A DNA stretch of 48,180 nt, taken from Herbaspirillum sp. RV1423. GTDB lineage: Bacteria > Pseudomonadota > Gammaproteobacteria > Burkholderiales > Burkholderiaceae_D. The stretch spans positions 1 through 48,180 of the forward strand of contig NZ_CBXX010000037.1 of assembly GCF_000577615.1 (NCBI RefSeq), read 5' to 3'. This document shows, in pieces, positions 1 through 9,246 of the stretch (within the stretch, counting starts at the first letter, position 1; the number at the start of each line of letters is the position of its first letter). The notes under the pieces are model-generated. The model searched no databases and was not told where the DNA came from. It saw only the letters and a list, made by a program, of their open reading frames with translations. Made by a program: the position numbers and the translations under genes.

Positions 1-69
1 ACACCGATGCAAACGCTAATTGACGGAAAGGAGGCCTGGCGAGATAAAATCACCACACTGAACAACTGA
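1..69 (+). pseudogene. 3' end of an IS481-like transposase (cut by window edge)
   Basis: Frame 1 reads TPMQTLIDGKEAWRDKITTL followed by NN and a stop at 67-69. The pattern RTPM-x-T-x-x-DGK-x-x-W near a C-terminus is typical of IS481/IS3-type DDE transposases, where it closes the integrase core region. Only 22 residues are visible, so intactness cannot be judged. The sequence TTTGACCTGACA just after the stop (72-83) ends in ACA, which fits the TGT...ACA ends of this family, so the element may end near 83. The assignment rests on remembered family resemblance. Confidence 0.45.
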
Positions 70-683
70 ATTTGACCTGACAACTGCATACGTCAAACCG
101 GGTGACTGTCAGATCAGATCGCGACTACTACATCTCATTTTTAGAGCGGGTGCGTTATAGGATGAGGTAGCATTTTCGCAAGTCCTTTTTCTTTTCTTCT
201 CTTCTCCGTGCGCTGCTTCCTGCGGTCCATCCATGCAGATTTTTTCAGGTCGATCATCAGCCGGTTGAGCGCACTTGATCGAAGGGGGCGGCTTCATTGC
301 TCCACCGTCCGCCACTTTCCGATTGCTTGATCCGAATTGTTCAACCTCTGCGCGATCACTGTAATTGTCGGCTATCCCGGTGATCTTGCCATGGTGAACA
401 GCACAGAATGGAGAGACTTTACAAGCAGGAGTATCCCGTGTCCCGCTCCGCTCGGATTGGTGCATGCCTCGCATCGTTGCGGTGCAGCAGCATGTGCGGC
501 TGACATCGCTGGCTTGCTCGCCAGCTAGCTTCTCGCGCCGAGGTCGCTTTCCCGCCTGTCGCATAGACGAGTGGACACCGCTAATCTGCAGGATGCAAGC
601 TTGCAGCGCAGGCGCTGGCATGCGTTGTGCTGGTGCAGTGCAATCAGACGTCCGTGTTTGATTCGCACTCAGGCGAGGCTGAT
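70..683. other. Long intergenic region upstream of the peptide transporter operon
   Basis: About 600 bases without a credible gene. A 170-codon minus-strand frame (109-621) has low-complexity Cys/Arg/Lys-rich content and no recognisable domain, so I do not call it. The left end probably contains the right terminus of an insertion sequence (to about 83). The functional promoter elements lie at the right end, next to the operator at 684. Confidence 0.5.
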
Positions 684-708
684 CTGTACTCTCGGTGGTT
701 CAGTACAG
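684..708. promoter_or_regulatory. Predicted MocR operator, copy 1 (upstream of peptide ABC operon)
   Basis: Perfect 7-bp inverted repeat CTGTACT-N11-AGTACAG, 93 bp before the GTG start of the substrate-binding protein. The same palindrome with the same N11 spacer recurs at 10656-10680, beside a MocR-type regulator. An imperfect palindrome AAGTC-TG-GACTT follows directly (709-720). MocR regulators bind short repeated sites near their targets; the assignment to this regulator is inferred from position and recurrence. Confidence 0.75.
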
Positions 709-718
709 AAGTCTGGAC

Positions 719-765
719 TTATTGAAATTCTGTATATCCCTGAGACGGATAAGGTTGATTAACAT
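719..765 (+). promoter_or_regulatory. Conserved promoter/leader block of the peptide ABC operon
   Basis: Downstream of the operator, TTATTGA (719-725), TCTGT-N2-ATC (729-738) and GGTTGATTAACAT (753-765) recur at identical offsets downstream of the second operator (TTAATGA 10691, TCTGT 10701, GGTTGACTAACAT 10725). Conserved spacing between operator and these blocks indicates that RNA polymerase contacts and regulator contacts are both preserved. I cannot say with certainty which block is the -35 or the -10. Confidence 0.55.
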
Positions 766-801
766 ATTTCCATTCCAGCAAACTCAGGGGAGATCAAAAA
801 A

Positions 802-2415
802 GTGAATAAAGGTATCTTTGCAGGGCGGGCAATTGCGTTGGTAAGCATGTTGTTCAGTGTCGGCGCGCATGCCGCCGACATTAAGATCGGACTCGCCGCA
901 GAACCCACGGCGATGGATCCGCACTTCCACAATCTGACGCCAAACAATCAGGTCGTCATGCATATTTTTGAACCGCTGATCATTGCCAATTCCAAGTTTG
1001 AATGGCAGCCCGGTTTGGCCGAATCGTTCAAGGCGATCAATCCGACCACCTGGGAATTCAAGCTCCGCCGCAACGTCAAGTTCCACGACGGCAGCGCCTT
1101 CGATGCGAACGACGTCCTGTTCACCATGTGCCGTGTGCCGACCGTGCCAAACAGTCCATCCCCCTTCACGCTATACACCAAGGCGATCAAGGAAATGGAA
1201 GCGCCTGATCCTTATACACTCATCATCAAGACGGCCGAACCTTATCCTTTGTTGCCCAATGAGCTGTCCTCGGTGGGCATCATCTCCGACTCTTTGATCG
1301 AGGGCGAGAAAGTCAAGTTTTCGAGTGCCGGCTGCAAGATTTCGCATGCCATGCCAACTACTGCGGATTTCAACAGCGGCAAGGCTGCCATCGGCACCGG
1401 TCCGTTCAAATTCAAGAGTTTCACCAAAGGGGATCGCATAGAATTCGTGCGTAACGACGCTTATTGGGGCAAGAAACCGGCCTGGGATCAGGTCATCATG
1501 CGTCCCATCGCCGCACCCGGTTCGCGCGTCGCGGCCTTGCTCTCGGGGGATGTCGATTTTATCGAACGCCTGCCGACGCAGGACAGTGAGCGCGTCAAAG
1601 CCGACAAAAATTATAGGATCGCCGACGTCGTCGCGGCCCGCTCGATTTTCCTGGTAATGGATCAGTTCCGCGATCCGCCGCCGGGCGTGACGGGAACCAG
1701 CAACAAGAATCCCTTCAGGGATGTGAAAGTGCGCAGGGCGATCTCAATGGCCATTGACCGTACAGCGATCGTCAAGCGCGTCATGGGAGGCGCGGCCGAG
1801 CCGGCCAACCAGTTATTGGACAAGTCGTTCTCGGGTGCCGACCCCAAGCTGCCGCAGTTGCAGTACAAGCCAGATGAAGCCAAGAAGCTGCTGGCCGAGG
1901 CGGGCTATCCGAACGGTTTTTCGGTGACGCTGGCATCGCCGAACGACCGCTATGTGAATGATGCGCAGGTCGCCCAGGTGGTGGCGCAGTACCTTTCCCG
2001 GATCGGCATCAAGGTCATCGTCAATACCATGACCTCCAGTTCCTTTTTCGCCAATCGCGCCAAGTACGACTTCGGTTTCTATCTCGCAGGGTGGGGCGCA
2101 CAGACAGGAGAAATGTCCTCACCGTTGCGCGCATTGGTTGCTACGCAAAATAAGGATAAGGGATGGGGTGTGTCGAATTTTGGCAAGTATTCCGACCCCG
2201 AACTTGACAAGCTGATCGACGAAGCCATGGTTACCGTGGACAACGCCAAACGCGCCGAGCTGCTGGCCCAGGCCAGCAAGCGGTCGATGGACGCAATGGC
2301 GGCGGTGCCGCTGCATTCCGAAAAAGCCGTGTGGGCGATGAAGAAGTCGCTGAGCTATGAAGCTCGCGCCGACGAGTTCACCAGCGCCACCAACATCAGC
2401 CCCAGCGGCAAATAA
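802..2415 (+). CDS. Peptide/nickel-type ABC transporter substrate-binding protein
   Basis: 537-aa periplasmic solute-binding protein of the SBP_bac_5 (DppA/OppA) family. GTG start with AGGGGAG 10 bases upstream. A signal peptide runs through residues 1-24 with an AHA-A cleavage motif. The mature protein opens with KIGLAAEPTAMDPH and carries the family motif for the lobe that encloses the ligand, around LAESFKAINPTTWEFKLRRNV. It would deliver a di/oligopeptide or related compound to the permeases encoded just downstream. Ligand specificity cannot be read from sequence. A palindromic operator lies 93 bp upstream, so expression probably depends on the MocR-type regulator at 9247-10644. The chemoreceptor and hydrolase nearby make an amino-acid-derived ligand plausible. 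Confidence 0.93.
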   Translation: MNKGIFAGRAIALVSMLFSVGAHAADIKIGLAAEPTAMDPHFHNLTPNNQVVMHIFEPLIIANSKFEWQPGLAESFKAINPTTWEFKLRRNVKFHDGSAFDANDVLFTMCRVPTVPNSPSPFTLYTKAIKEMEAPDPYTLIIKTAEPYPLLPNELSSVGIISDSLIEGEKVKFSSAGCKISHAMPTTADFNSGKAAIGTGPFKFKSFTKGDRIEFVRNDAYWGKKPAWDQVIMRPIAAPGSRVAALLSGDVDFIERLPTQDSERVKADKNYRIADVVAARSIFLVMDQFRDPPPGVTGTSNKNPFRDVKVRRAISMAIDRTAIVKRVMGGAAEPANQLLDKSFSGADPKLPQLQYKPDEAKKLLAEAGYPNGFSVTLASPNDRYVNDAQVAQVVAQYLSRIGIKVIVNTMTSSSFFANRAKYDFGFYLAGWGAQTGEMSSPLRALVATQNKDKGWGVSNFGKYSDPELDKLIDEAMVTVDNAKRAELLAQASKRSMDAMAAVPLHSEKAVWAMKKSLSYEARADEFTSATNISPSGK

Positions 2416-2422
2416 CCAGGGC

Positions 2423-2451
2423 GGCACGCGGCGCGGTAAGGCCGTCGTGCC
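2423..2451 (+). other. Hairpin between binding protein and permease genes
   Basis: GGCACG-c-GGC, an 8-base loop, then GCC-gt-CGTGCC forms a 9-bp stem with a small bulge, starting 8 bases after the stop of the binding-protein gene. No U-run follows. Such hairpins after periplasmic binding-protein genes commonly stabilise the upstream mRNA and lower downstream permease expression; that role is inferred. Confidence 0.5.
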
Positions 2452-2478
2452 CTTGTATCGCTCGCAATCCTTGAACGC

Positions 2479-3462
2479 GTGTCCACGATGATTTCATTTC
2501 TTATAAAGCGCATCATTCCCTCGCTCATGGCGATGTTCGTGCTTGCGTTGCTTTTGTTCGTCGGTCTGTATGCCATCGGTGATCCGATCGAAATCCTGGT
2601 CGATCCGGCCGCCGACGAAGCCACGCGCGAAGCCGTGCGTCAAAGCCTGGGCTTGAATCAGCCGCTCTATATACAGTTCTTTCGTTTCCTTTCGAATGCC
2701 TTGCATGGCGACCTGGGAAGCTCGTTCGTCCAGAATGTCCCGGCGATCCAACTGATCTTGCAGCGCATGCCCGCAACCCTGGAATTGGCGGTGCTGGCGC
2801 TGGTGATCGCGGTGATCACCGGCGTGCCGCTGGGCATGATGGCCGGCCTCAAGCCCGAGGGGAAGTTGAGCAAAGCGATCATGGGCATGTCGATCTTGGG
2901 CTTTTCGCTGCCCGGTTTCTGGATAGGCCTCATGATGGTATTGGGTTTTGCCGTCCTGCTCGGCTGGATGCCTGCCGGAGGACGCGGCCAGACCACCTTG
3001 CTGTTCGGAGTGCCGGTAAGCTTTCTGACGTTGGACGGGCTGCATCATCTGATTCTGCCCGCGTTCACATTGTCGTTATACAAGACTGCACTGATCATTC
3101 GCTTGAGCCGAGCCGGGACGCGCGAAGTGGTCCAGAATGATTACATCAAGTTCGCGCGCGCGAAGGGTGTGCGGCCGTTGCGCATCATCTGGCTGCATGT
3201 ATTCAAGAATATCGCGATTCCCATCGTGACCATCGTCGGGTTGGAATTCGGCTCCCTGATCGCTTTCGCTGTGGTCACAGAAACGGTGTTTGCCTGGCCA
3301 GGCATGGGCAAGCTGCTCATCGATAGCATTCAGCGGCTGGACCGTCCGGTAATTGTGGCATACCTCTTGGTTGTGATGGCGATGTTCTCGTTGATCAATA
3401 TCCTGGTCGATTTTACCTATTCGCTGCTCGACCCCCGCATTCGTACGAAAGGAAGGGCATGA
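2479..3462 (+). CDS. Peptide ABC transporter permease, DppB/OppB type
   Basis: 327-aa inner-membrane permease of the BPD_transp_1 family. A first membrane segment at residues 8-29 is followed by the periplasmic linker typical of DppB, including LGLNQPLYIQFFRFL and the HGDLGSSF motif, then five further membrane segments. The cytoplasmic EAA loop that docks on the ATPase is seen as RAGTREVVQNDYIKFARAKG. The start may be GTG 2479 or ATG 2488, three codons later; neither has a strong ribosome-binding site. It lies 63 bp after the binding-protein gene and one base before the next permease, so the two permeases are probably translationally coupled. Confidence 0.93.
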   Translation: MSTMISFLIKRIIPSLMAMFVLALLLFVGLYAIGDPIEILVDPAADEATREAVRQSLGLNQPLYIQFFRFLSNALHGDLGSSFVQNVPAIQLILQRMPATLELAVLALVIAVITGVPLGMMAGLKPEGKLSKAIMGMSILGFSLPGFWIGLMMVLGFAVLLGWMPAGGRGQTTLLFGVPVSFLTLDGLHHLILPAFTLSLYKTALIIRLSRAGTREVVQNDYIKFARAKGVRPLRIIWLHVFKNIAIPIVTIVGLEFGSLIAFAVVTETVFAWPGMGKLLIDSIQRLDRPVIVAYLLVVMAMFSLINILVDFTYSLLDPRIRTKGRA

Positions 3463-3463
3463 C

Positions 3464-4390
3464 ATGGAGATCACAATGAAAGCAAACGCGGTAGTCAAGC
3501 CGCATTCCAAGGTCAGGTCTTCTTTGTGGTTGCGCACAGGGCAGGATTTCATGCGCAACAAGATCGCGGTGGCAGGTTTGGCCATTTTACTGGTGCTGAT
3601 CTTGGCAGCGGTGTTCGCTCCCTGGATCACGCCACAGAACCCGTACGATCTCAATCAACTGGATGTGATGAACAGCCACCTGCATCCCGGCACGGCGGCT
3701 GAAGGCCTTGGTTATCGCTTCTGGCTGGGGACCGACGACCAGGGCCGCGACATCTACAGCGGCATCATCTATGGTTTGCGCATCAGTCTTTTGGTTGGCC
3801 TCGTCAGCACCGGCATCGCGCTGATCATCGGCGCCACCCTTGGATTGCTTGCAGCCTATTTCGGCGGCTGGGTCGACGGATTGCTCATGCGTATCGTGGA
3901 CATGCAGTTGTCGTTCCCGGCCATGCTCATTGCGCTGATCCTGGTGGCGTTGCTCGGTTCGGGCCTGGACAAGGTCATCATCGCACTCATCGCCGTCCAA
4001 TGGGCCTACTATGCGCGCACGGTGCGCAGCGCCGCGCTGGTCGAAAAGCAGCGCGAATACATTGAGGCCGCAAAAAGTCTCGGGCTGTCAAGTGGCCGCG
4101 TAGTATTCAGCCATCTCCTGCCCAATTGCATTCCTCCGTTGATCGTGGTTGCCACCATGAATATCGCCACGGCGATCTCACTGGAAGCGACGCTGGCATT
4201 CCTCGGCGTCGGTGCGCCGATTACCGAGCCTTCACTCGGTCGGCTGATCGCCAATGGCTATTCGTACATGCTCTCTGGAGAATACTGGATCTGCTTTTTC
4301 CCCGGTGTGATGCTGCTCATCCTGATCATGTCCATCAACCTGGTGGGCGATCACCTGCGCGACGTGCTCAATCCACGCCTGCAGAAATAA
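3464..4390 (+). CDS. Peptide ABC transporter permease, DppC/OppC type
   Basis: 308-aa partner permease with the short N-terminal OppC_N segment (about residues 25-75, hydrophobic helix IAVAGLAILLVLILAAVFAP) followed by the BPD_transp_1 core. The motif LGTDDQGRDIYSGIIYG is characteristic of DppC/OppC. The EAA loop reads ALVEKQREYIEAAKSLG. ATG at 3464 follows GGAAGGG and begins one base after the previous stop; ATG 3476 is an alternative. It forms a heterodimeric pore with the preceding permease. Confidence 0.93.
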   Translation: MEITMKANAVVKPHSKVRSSLWLRTGQDFMRNKIAVAGLAILLVLILAAVFAPWITPQNPYDLNQLDVMNSHLHPGTAAEGLGYRFWLGTDDQGRDIYSGIIYGLRISLLVGLVSTGIALIIGATLGLLAAYFGGWVDGLLMRIVDMQLSFPAMLIALILVALLGSGLDKVIIALIAVQWAYYARTVRSAALVEKQREYIEAAKSLGLSSGRVVFSHLLPNCIPPLIVVATMNIATAISLEATLAFLGVGAPITEPSLGRLIANGYSYMLSGEYWICFFPGVMLLILIMSINLVGDHLRDVLNPRLQK

Positions 4391-4415
4391 CCGACGAGCT
4401 GACTAGGAGAGATGA

Positions 4416-5417
4416 ATGGATGACACACTATTGGAAGTGCGCGGCCTGAAAACATGGTTCGAGACGCGCGCGGGAACGGTACATTCGGTGAACAACGTCG
4501 ATCTCACGCTCAAGCGTGGCGAGATTCTCGGACTTGTCGGCGAATCCGGCTCGGGAAAGAGCGTTACCGGTTATTCGATCATGGGGTTGCTGGAAGCGCC
4601 CGGGCGCATCGTCGGCGGTTCGATCCGCTTTCACGGTCGCGATGGCCTGGTCGAGGATCTCGTCAACGTCTCGCAGGAACGCTTGCGTCAATTGCGCGGC
4701 GACCGTATTGCCATGATTTTCCAGGATCCGACCACCAGCCTCAATCCGGTATTGAGAGTGGATACCCAGATGTGCGAAGCGCTGCATTCGCACGCCGACA
4801 TGAGCCATGCCAGTGCGTATCAGATTGCCCATGATGCGCTAAAGCGCGTAGGCATACCTGCGCCGCAGGAGCGGCTCAAATCCTATCCGCATCAATTTTC
4901 CGGCGGCATGCGGCAGCGTGTCGCGATCGCCACGGCGATCCTCAACAAGCCGGACCTGATCATTGCCGACGAGCCGACGACCGCGCTGGACGTGACCGTA
5001 CAAGGCCAGATTCTCTACGAGGTCAAGAAGCTGTGCCGGGAATCCGGCACGGCGCTGATTTGGATAACGCATGATCTGTCGCTGGTCTCGGGCCTGGCCG
5101 ACAAGATTGCCGTGATGTATGCCGGTCGCATCGTCGAATCCGGTCCTGTGGCCGAGGTCATGTCGGCGCCTCGCCATCCGTACACCATCGGCCTGATGAA
5201 ATCGATTCCCAGCAATAATCCGCGGGGGCAGCCGTTGTACCAGATCCCAGGGATGGCGCCGTCGGCAGCCGACCTGCCCGAAGGTTGCGCTTTCCGGCCG
5301 CGCTGTTCGTTCGCCAGCGAGATATGCGCAACGGTGCCGGAAGGCGTCAATCTGTCGTCCGAACCAGGCGTCGAGCATATGGTTCGCTGTTTTCATGCCG
5401 ATAAGGTGAAAGTATGA
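4416..5417 (+). CDS. Peptide ABC transporter ATP-binding protein, DppD/OppD type
   Basis: 333-aa ATPase with Walker A GESGSGKS (residues 42-49), Q-loop in [11 protein letters not shown], signature FSGGMRQRV, Walker [13 protein letters not shown] and the switch histidine in WITHDL. The C-terminal oligopeptide/dipeptide domain with its CAFRPRC cysteine motif (about residues 290-325) is present, as in OppD/DppD proteins that can carry an iron-sulphur cluster. Start ATG 4416 follows AGGAG at 4405-4409. The stop overlaps the start of the next ATPase gene by 4 bases, implying translational coupling and heterodimer formation. Confidence 0.94.
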   Translation: MDDTLLEVRGLKTWFETRAGTVHSVNNVDLTLKRGEILGLVGESGSGKSVTGYSIMGLLEAPGRIVGGSIRFHGRDGLVEDLVNVSQERLRQLRGDRIAMIFQDPTTSLNPVLRVDTQMCEALHSHADMSHASAYQIAHDALKRVGIPAPQERLKSYPHQFSGGMRQRVAIATAILNKPDLIIADEPTTALDVTVQGQILYEVKKLCRESGTALIWITHDLSLVSGLADKIAVMYAGRIVESGPVAEVMSAPRHPYTIGLMKSIPSNNPRGQPLYQIPGMAPSAADLPEGCAFRPRCSFASEICATVPEGVNLSSEPGVEHMVRCFHADKVKV

Positions 5418-6451
5418 ATATCATGGAAGAAGCCGGTACCGTTGCGCAGGCAACCATCAGCGACACGCCGTTGCTGCGGTTGGTGGGAGTCGCCAAGCGC
5501 TTCTCGGCGCAGCGCGACATCGTAGATACCGTGCTGGCCAGGCTGATCGGCAAAGGCAGCTTGCCCGCCGTGCACGCCGTGGACGATGTATCGCTGGAGA
5601 TTCGCAAGGGAGAAGTGCTGGGCCTGGTAGGGGAGTCGGGTTGCGGGAAATCGACGCTGGGCAGAGTGGTTGCCGGCATTCATCCCAAATCTGCGGGAAC
5701 GATGGAGTGGAAGGGAATATCGGTCGACCGGCTCGATGCACAGCAGCGCAAACGACAGACCTTGGCCATCCAGATGATCTTCCAGGATCCCATGGCTTCG
5801 CTCAACCCACGCAAGAGAGTGCGCGACATCATTGGCGAAGCCCCGTTGGCGCATGGCCTGGTCAAGCCCGCCGAGTTGGAGGCGTATGTGGATGACCTGA
5901 TGACGCGCGTAGGCCTCGACCCCACTTACCAATTGCGTTATCCGCATCAGTTTTCCGGTGGACAACGCCAGCGTATCGGTATCGCAAGGGCACTGGCGGT
6001 ACAGCCGGAGTTTCTGGTATGCGATGAATCGGTTGCCGCGCTGGACGTCTCAGTGCAGGCGCAGGTGATCAATCTGTTCATGCGCCTGCGCGAGGGATTG
6101 GGGTTGACGTATCTGTTCATCAGCCATGATTTGGGAGTGGTTGAGCATATTTCGGACCGTGTGGCCATCATGTATCTGGGCCGTATCGTGGAGGTAGCGC
6201 CGACAGTTGAACTGTTCGCCCAGCCCAATCATCCTTATACAAAAGCCTTGCTGGCGGAAATCCCGCGCATTTCGCTTACGCCGCGCGAGTTCAATCCGAT
6301 GAAGGGGGAGCTTCCTTCTCCGCTGGATCCTCCTCCGGGTTGCCATTTTCATACCCGGTGTCCTTTTGTCATGGAGCGCTGCAAGCAAGAACGGCCTGAG
6401 ATGAAGACGGTCGCGCAAGGGCATATCAGTGCCTGCCATCTGAATGGATAA
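5414..6451 (+). CDS. Peptide ABC transporter ATP-binding protein, DppF/OppF type
   Basis: 345-aa second ATPase of the transporter. Walker A is GESGCGKST (residues 73-81), signature FSGGQRQRI, Walker B FLVCDESVAALD, switch histidine in FISHDL. The Walker B glutamate is kept (DES), so it should hydrolyse ATP. The C-terminal oligopeptide domain has the CHFHTRCPF cysteine motif. It begins at ATG 5414 inside the stop of the previous gene (ATGA overlap). A truncated IS5-type transposase abuts its 3' end, but the reading frame looks full length for the family. Confidence 0.94.
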   Translation: MNIMEEAGTVAQATISDTPLLRLVGVAKRFSAQRDIVDTVLARLIGKGSLPAVHAVDDVSLEIRKGEVLGLVGESGCGKSTLGRVVAGIHPKSAGTMEWKGISVDRLDAQQRKRQTLAIQMIFQDPMASLNPRKRVRDIIGEAPLAHGLVKPAELEAYVDDLMTRVGLDPTYQLRYPHQFSGGQRQRIGIARALAVQPEFLVCDESVAALDVSVQAQVINLFMRLREGLGLTYLFISHDLGVVEHISDRVAIMYLGRIVEVAPTVELFAQPNHPYTKALLAEIPRISLTPREFNPMKGELPSPLDPPPGCHFHTRCPFVMERCKQERPEMKTVAQGHISACHLNG

Positions 6452-6542
6452 GAGTCGGAGCCGGGAGCGGCTGGCCGCTCTGGGCGGCGCGCCATCCTTG
6501 CGTTTCGATCAAGCCGGTGCGCCTTCGACAGGCCGTGCATGG

Positions 6543-7031
6543 ATGGATTCCCGGCAGAAAGGCGAGACAGACGAACTGCATCGACTTCAGGTGGAAAGTC
6601 CGTCGGGCCGCAAGGAAAAAGTGACATCGCGCTCGGCATTTCTGCAGCAGATGGATGAGGTGGTTCCGTGGGATATGTTGGCGCGCATGGACGTTGGGGG
6701 CCAGGTATTCCAGGAGGAGGCCGGCTTTAACGCGGAGCAGGGCTTGCGTATTTTCTTTCTTCAATACTGGTTCGGCCTGTCCGATGAAAGCATGATCGAG
6801 TCGATGCAAGATTCCATCTCGATACGGCGCTTTCTTGGGCTGCACAACGGATGTGCGACGCCGACATCAGTCGCGGCCTTGAAGGAATTCCGCTTGTGGC
6901 TGGAGCAACGCGACATGGGCGAGCGGCTGCTGGACGCGATCGCGCGACACCTGCACGCGCGCGGCATCGCGGTGACGCCTGGCATGACGAGAGAGCCGCA
7001 CGCCGAAATCCAACTGCCGCTGCATTGCTGA
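6543..7031 (+). pseudogene. Truncated IS5-family transposase (N-terminal domain only)
   Basis: The reading frame contains the N-terminal domain of IS5/InsH transposases (DUF772 type): FLQQMDEVVPWDMLARM, FFLQYWFGLSDESMIES, RRFLGL and EFRLWLEQRDMGERLL. Similarity fades after HLHARGI (about 6966), where the DDE catalytic core should begin, and the frame stops at 7029-7031. A normal IS5 transposase has roughly 320 residues, so the catalytic two thirds are missing and the protein cannot transpose. The open frame extends upstream to 6444 and overlaps the end of the ATPase gene; ATG 6543 is the likely original start. It marks an old insertion and deletion at the 3' boundary of the transporter operon. 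Confidence 0.75.
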
Positions 7032-7340
7032 GGCGGAGATCCGGCGCCTCTTCCGGAGAGCCGGTAGAACCGATAGCGCCGCTCCCATGCGTCCACCATA
7101 TTCGTACTGCCAATGACCAATGACCGATGGCGCGCCGAGGCGTTCGACCATGCGATTGGTTGCGTCCGGTTTTCTTTGAAGCACGATGCAAAACCGCATC
7201 CCGGACAGTTTCATGTCGAGCGAAACGACACCGCAATCCTCTCTCCGTGAAAAACCGAACTGGGGGCGGAGAAAAGATTCATCACAAGGCAGCGCATGTG
7301 CGCCATGCCCGAATTCATCACGCTATTGTCTGGGGGAAGC
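7032..7340. other. Gap between IS5 remnant and chemoreceptor gene
   Basis: No convincing gene. Short frames on both strands lack domains and ribosome-binding sites. The stretch follows the point where transposase similarity ends and may contain scarred insertion-sequence DNA. The chemoreceptor promoter should be in the right part, but I see no strong sigma-70 or sigma-28 element. Confidence 0.4.
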
Positions 7341-9209
7341 ATGATTTCATCTATTCGCAACAAAATGCTGGCGATTAGTGCGGGCACTGTCATTGTGTCG
7401 CTGGCGCTTACCACTTTCGCCACGTACATACTCGTGCGCAACGATAATGTGCGCTCGACGCACCAGAACCTGGAAAGCCTGACGGCAGCGAACTCGCTCG
7501 CTATCGGCGAGTGGAGTCATGCAAAAGCAACCGCCGTGCAGGCGGTGGCCGCGGAGGTTGAGCATGGAGATTCGCGGGCGCTGGTCAAGCATCTGATGAC
7601 GGCCGGCGGATTTTCACTGACGACCGGCGGCTGGCAGGACAAATCGTTCGTCTCGGCCACGCCCGGCCTGCCCGCCGATTACGATCCGACCACTCGCCCC
7701 TGGTACAAGGAGAGCATCGCAGCCGGAAAACCTCTGATCACGAAACCATATCGCTCGGCCACCGGCGTGCTGCTGGTCTCCTTCACCGCGCCGATGATGC
7801 GCGACGGCCGCGCGCAAGGCGTGGTCGCCGGCGGTGTGTCGCTGGACAAGGTCCGCGAAGTGATCGCCGCCGTGCATCCCACACCGTCGAGTATCGGAAT
7901 GGTTCTGGACAAGGACGGCGTCATCATCGCGCATCCCGATGAAAAGCAACTGCTCAAGCGGGTAGACCAGTTCTCGGAATCCACGTCGCCGCAGGCGATC
8001 CTGGCGGCGGCATCAAGCGGCGAGATACTCGCCGCAGATATCGCAGGCGCGCCGAAGCTGCTGCGCGCCAAGAAGATTCCGGATACCGAATGGACACTGG
8101 TGGTTGCGCTCGACGAGCGCGAGGCCACCGCAGGGATACGCAGCGTGCTGAGCGCTTCGGCGGTGGCAGTAGTCATCCTGGTGGTGGCCGCGACGCTGTT
8201 ATGCGCGATGCTCACCGCGCGGTCTTTCCGCAGGCTGTCGCGGGTGCGCGACGCAATGGAGCAAATCAGTTCCGGAAGCGGGGACTTGTCGCAGCGGCTG
8301 CCCGTGGTCGGGCGCGACGAGGTGGCGCAGATCGCCGCGTCATTCAATGCCTTTGTGGAAAAGATCGCCGAGGTATTGAAGGAAGTCCGCGACGGCAGTT
8401 CGTCGGTGGCGCTGGCGACCGGGGATATCGAATCCGGCCACAGGGATCTTTCTCATCGCACCGAATCCGCCGCGAGTAGCCTGGAAGAGACATCCGCATC
8501 GCTGGAACAGATGACGGTGGCAGTGGAAAATTGCGCGGCTTGCGCGGGCCAGGCGGCGGAACTGGCGCGTTCGGTTTGCTCCGGCGCGGTCGCCGGTCGC
8601 GACGTCATGGGCACGGTGGTGGCGACTATGGATGACATCTGCCGCGCCTCGGCGAATATCTCCAATATTACCGGCGTTATCGATGCCATAGCATTCCAGA
8701 CCAATATCCTGGCGTTGAATGCCGCAGTGGAAGCCGCGCGCGCCGGCGAGCAGGGGCGCGGCTTCGCGGTGGTGGCAAGCGAGGTGCGGGCGCTGGCGCA
8801 ACGCAGCGCGACCGCCGCCAAGGAGATCAAGAGCCTGATCACCGTAGCCGAAGAAAGCGTTGAATCGGGAAGCGTCAAAGTACAAGAAGCCGGGAAGAAT
8901 ATGCAGGAAATCGTCAATGGCATCGAGCGTGTTGCCGCTATCGTGCAGGAAATCAATGTTTCGATGCGTGAGCAGGGCGGCGGCATTGGACAAATCAATG
9001 GCGCACTGGCGGAACTGGAGCACTCCACCCAGCAAAATGCGGCGCTGGTCGAGCAAGCTACTGCCGCTTCGGCCACGCTCAAGGAGCAAGCGGCACGCGT
9101 CAATCAACTGGTCGGAACCTTTCAGTTCGACTCTGCCCCCGTACGCGGCGCTATTGTGGAAGCCGGAGCACGGGCGCTCCGTCCTTTGATCGCGTTAGGC
9201 CGCCCATGA
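7341..9209 (+). CDS. Methyl-accepting chemotaxis protein with dCache sensor (predicted amino acid receptor)
   Basis: 622-aa chemoreceptor. Start ATG 7341 is preferred over an upstream in-frame ATG (7296) because GGGGGAAG precedes it. Layout: first membrane helix (residues about 9-32), periplasmic dCache_1 domain (35-265), second membrane helix (about 267-290), HAMP (290-345), and a signalling domain whose hairpin tip contains [34 protein letters not shown] (split at the tip glutamate region). In the dCache domain Y114, R119, W121, Y122, Y137 and D169 match the residue pattern known to bind amino acid ligands (Y, R, W, Y, Y, D in PctA-type receptors) with nearly identical spacing. It sits between a peptide transporter and a MocR-controlled catabolic operon, which fits sensing of the same nutrient. 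Confidence 0.92.
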   Translation: MISSIRNKMLAISAGTVIVSLALTTFATYILVRNDNVRSTHQNLESLTAANSLAIGEWSHAKATAVQAVAAEVEHGDSRALVKHLMTAGGFSLTTGGWQDKSFVSATPGLPADYDPTTRPWYKESIAAGKPLITKPYRSATGVLLVSFTAPMMRDGRAQGVVAGGVSLDKVREVIAAVHPTPSSIGMVLDKDGVIIAHPDEKQLLKRVDQFSESTSPQAILAAASSGEILAADIAGAPKLLRAKKIPDTEWTLVVALDEREATAGIRSVLSASAVAVVILVVAATLLCAMLTARSFRRLSRVRDAMEQISSGSGDLSQRLPVVGRDEVAQIAASFNAFVEKIAEVLKEVRDGSSSVALATGDIESGHRDLSHRTESAASSLEETSASLEQMTVAVENCAACAGQAAELARSVCSGAVAGRDVMGTVVATMDDICRASANISNITGVIDAIAFQTNILALNAAVEAARAGEQGRGFAVVASEVRALAQRSATAAKEIKSLITVAEESVESGSVKVQEAGKNMQEIVNGIERVAAIVQEINVSMREQGGGIGQINGALAELEHSTQQNAALVEQATAASATLKEQAARVNQLVGTFQFDSAPVRGAIVEAGARALRPLIALGRP

Positions 9210-9246
9210 GATGCGCCGGGCAAGGGCGGTCGTTGCGTCGATCGGT

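Noticed and set aside
109..621. 170-codon minus-strand open frame in the left intergenic region
   Set aside because: Low-complexity composition rich in Cys, Arg and Lys, no domain and no ribosome-binding site that I can support.
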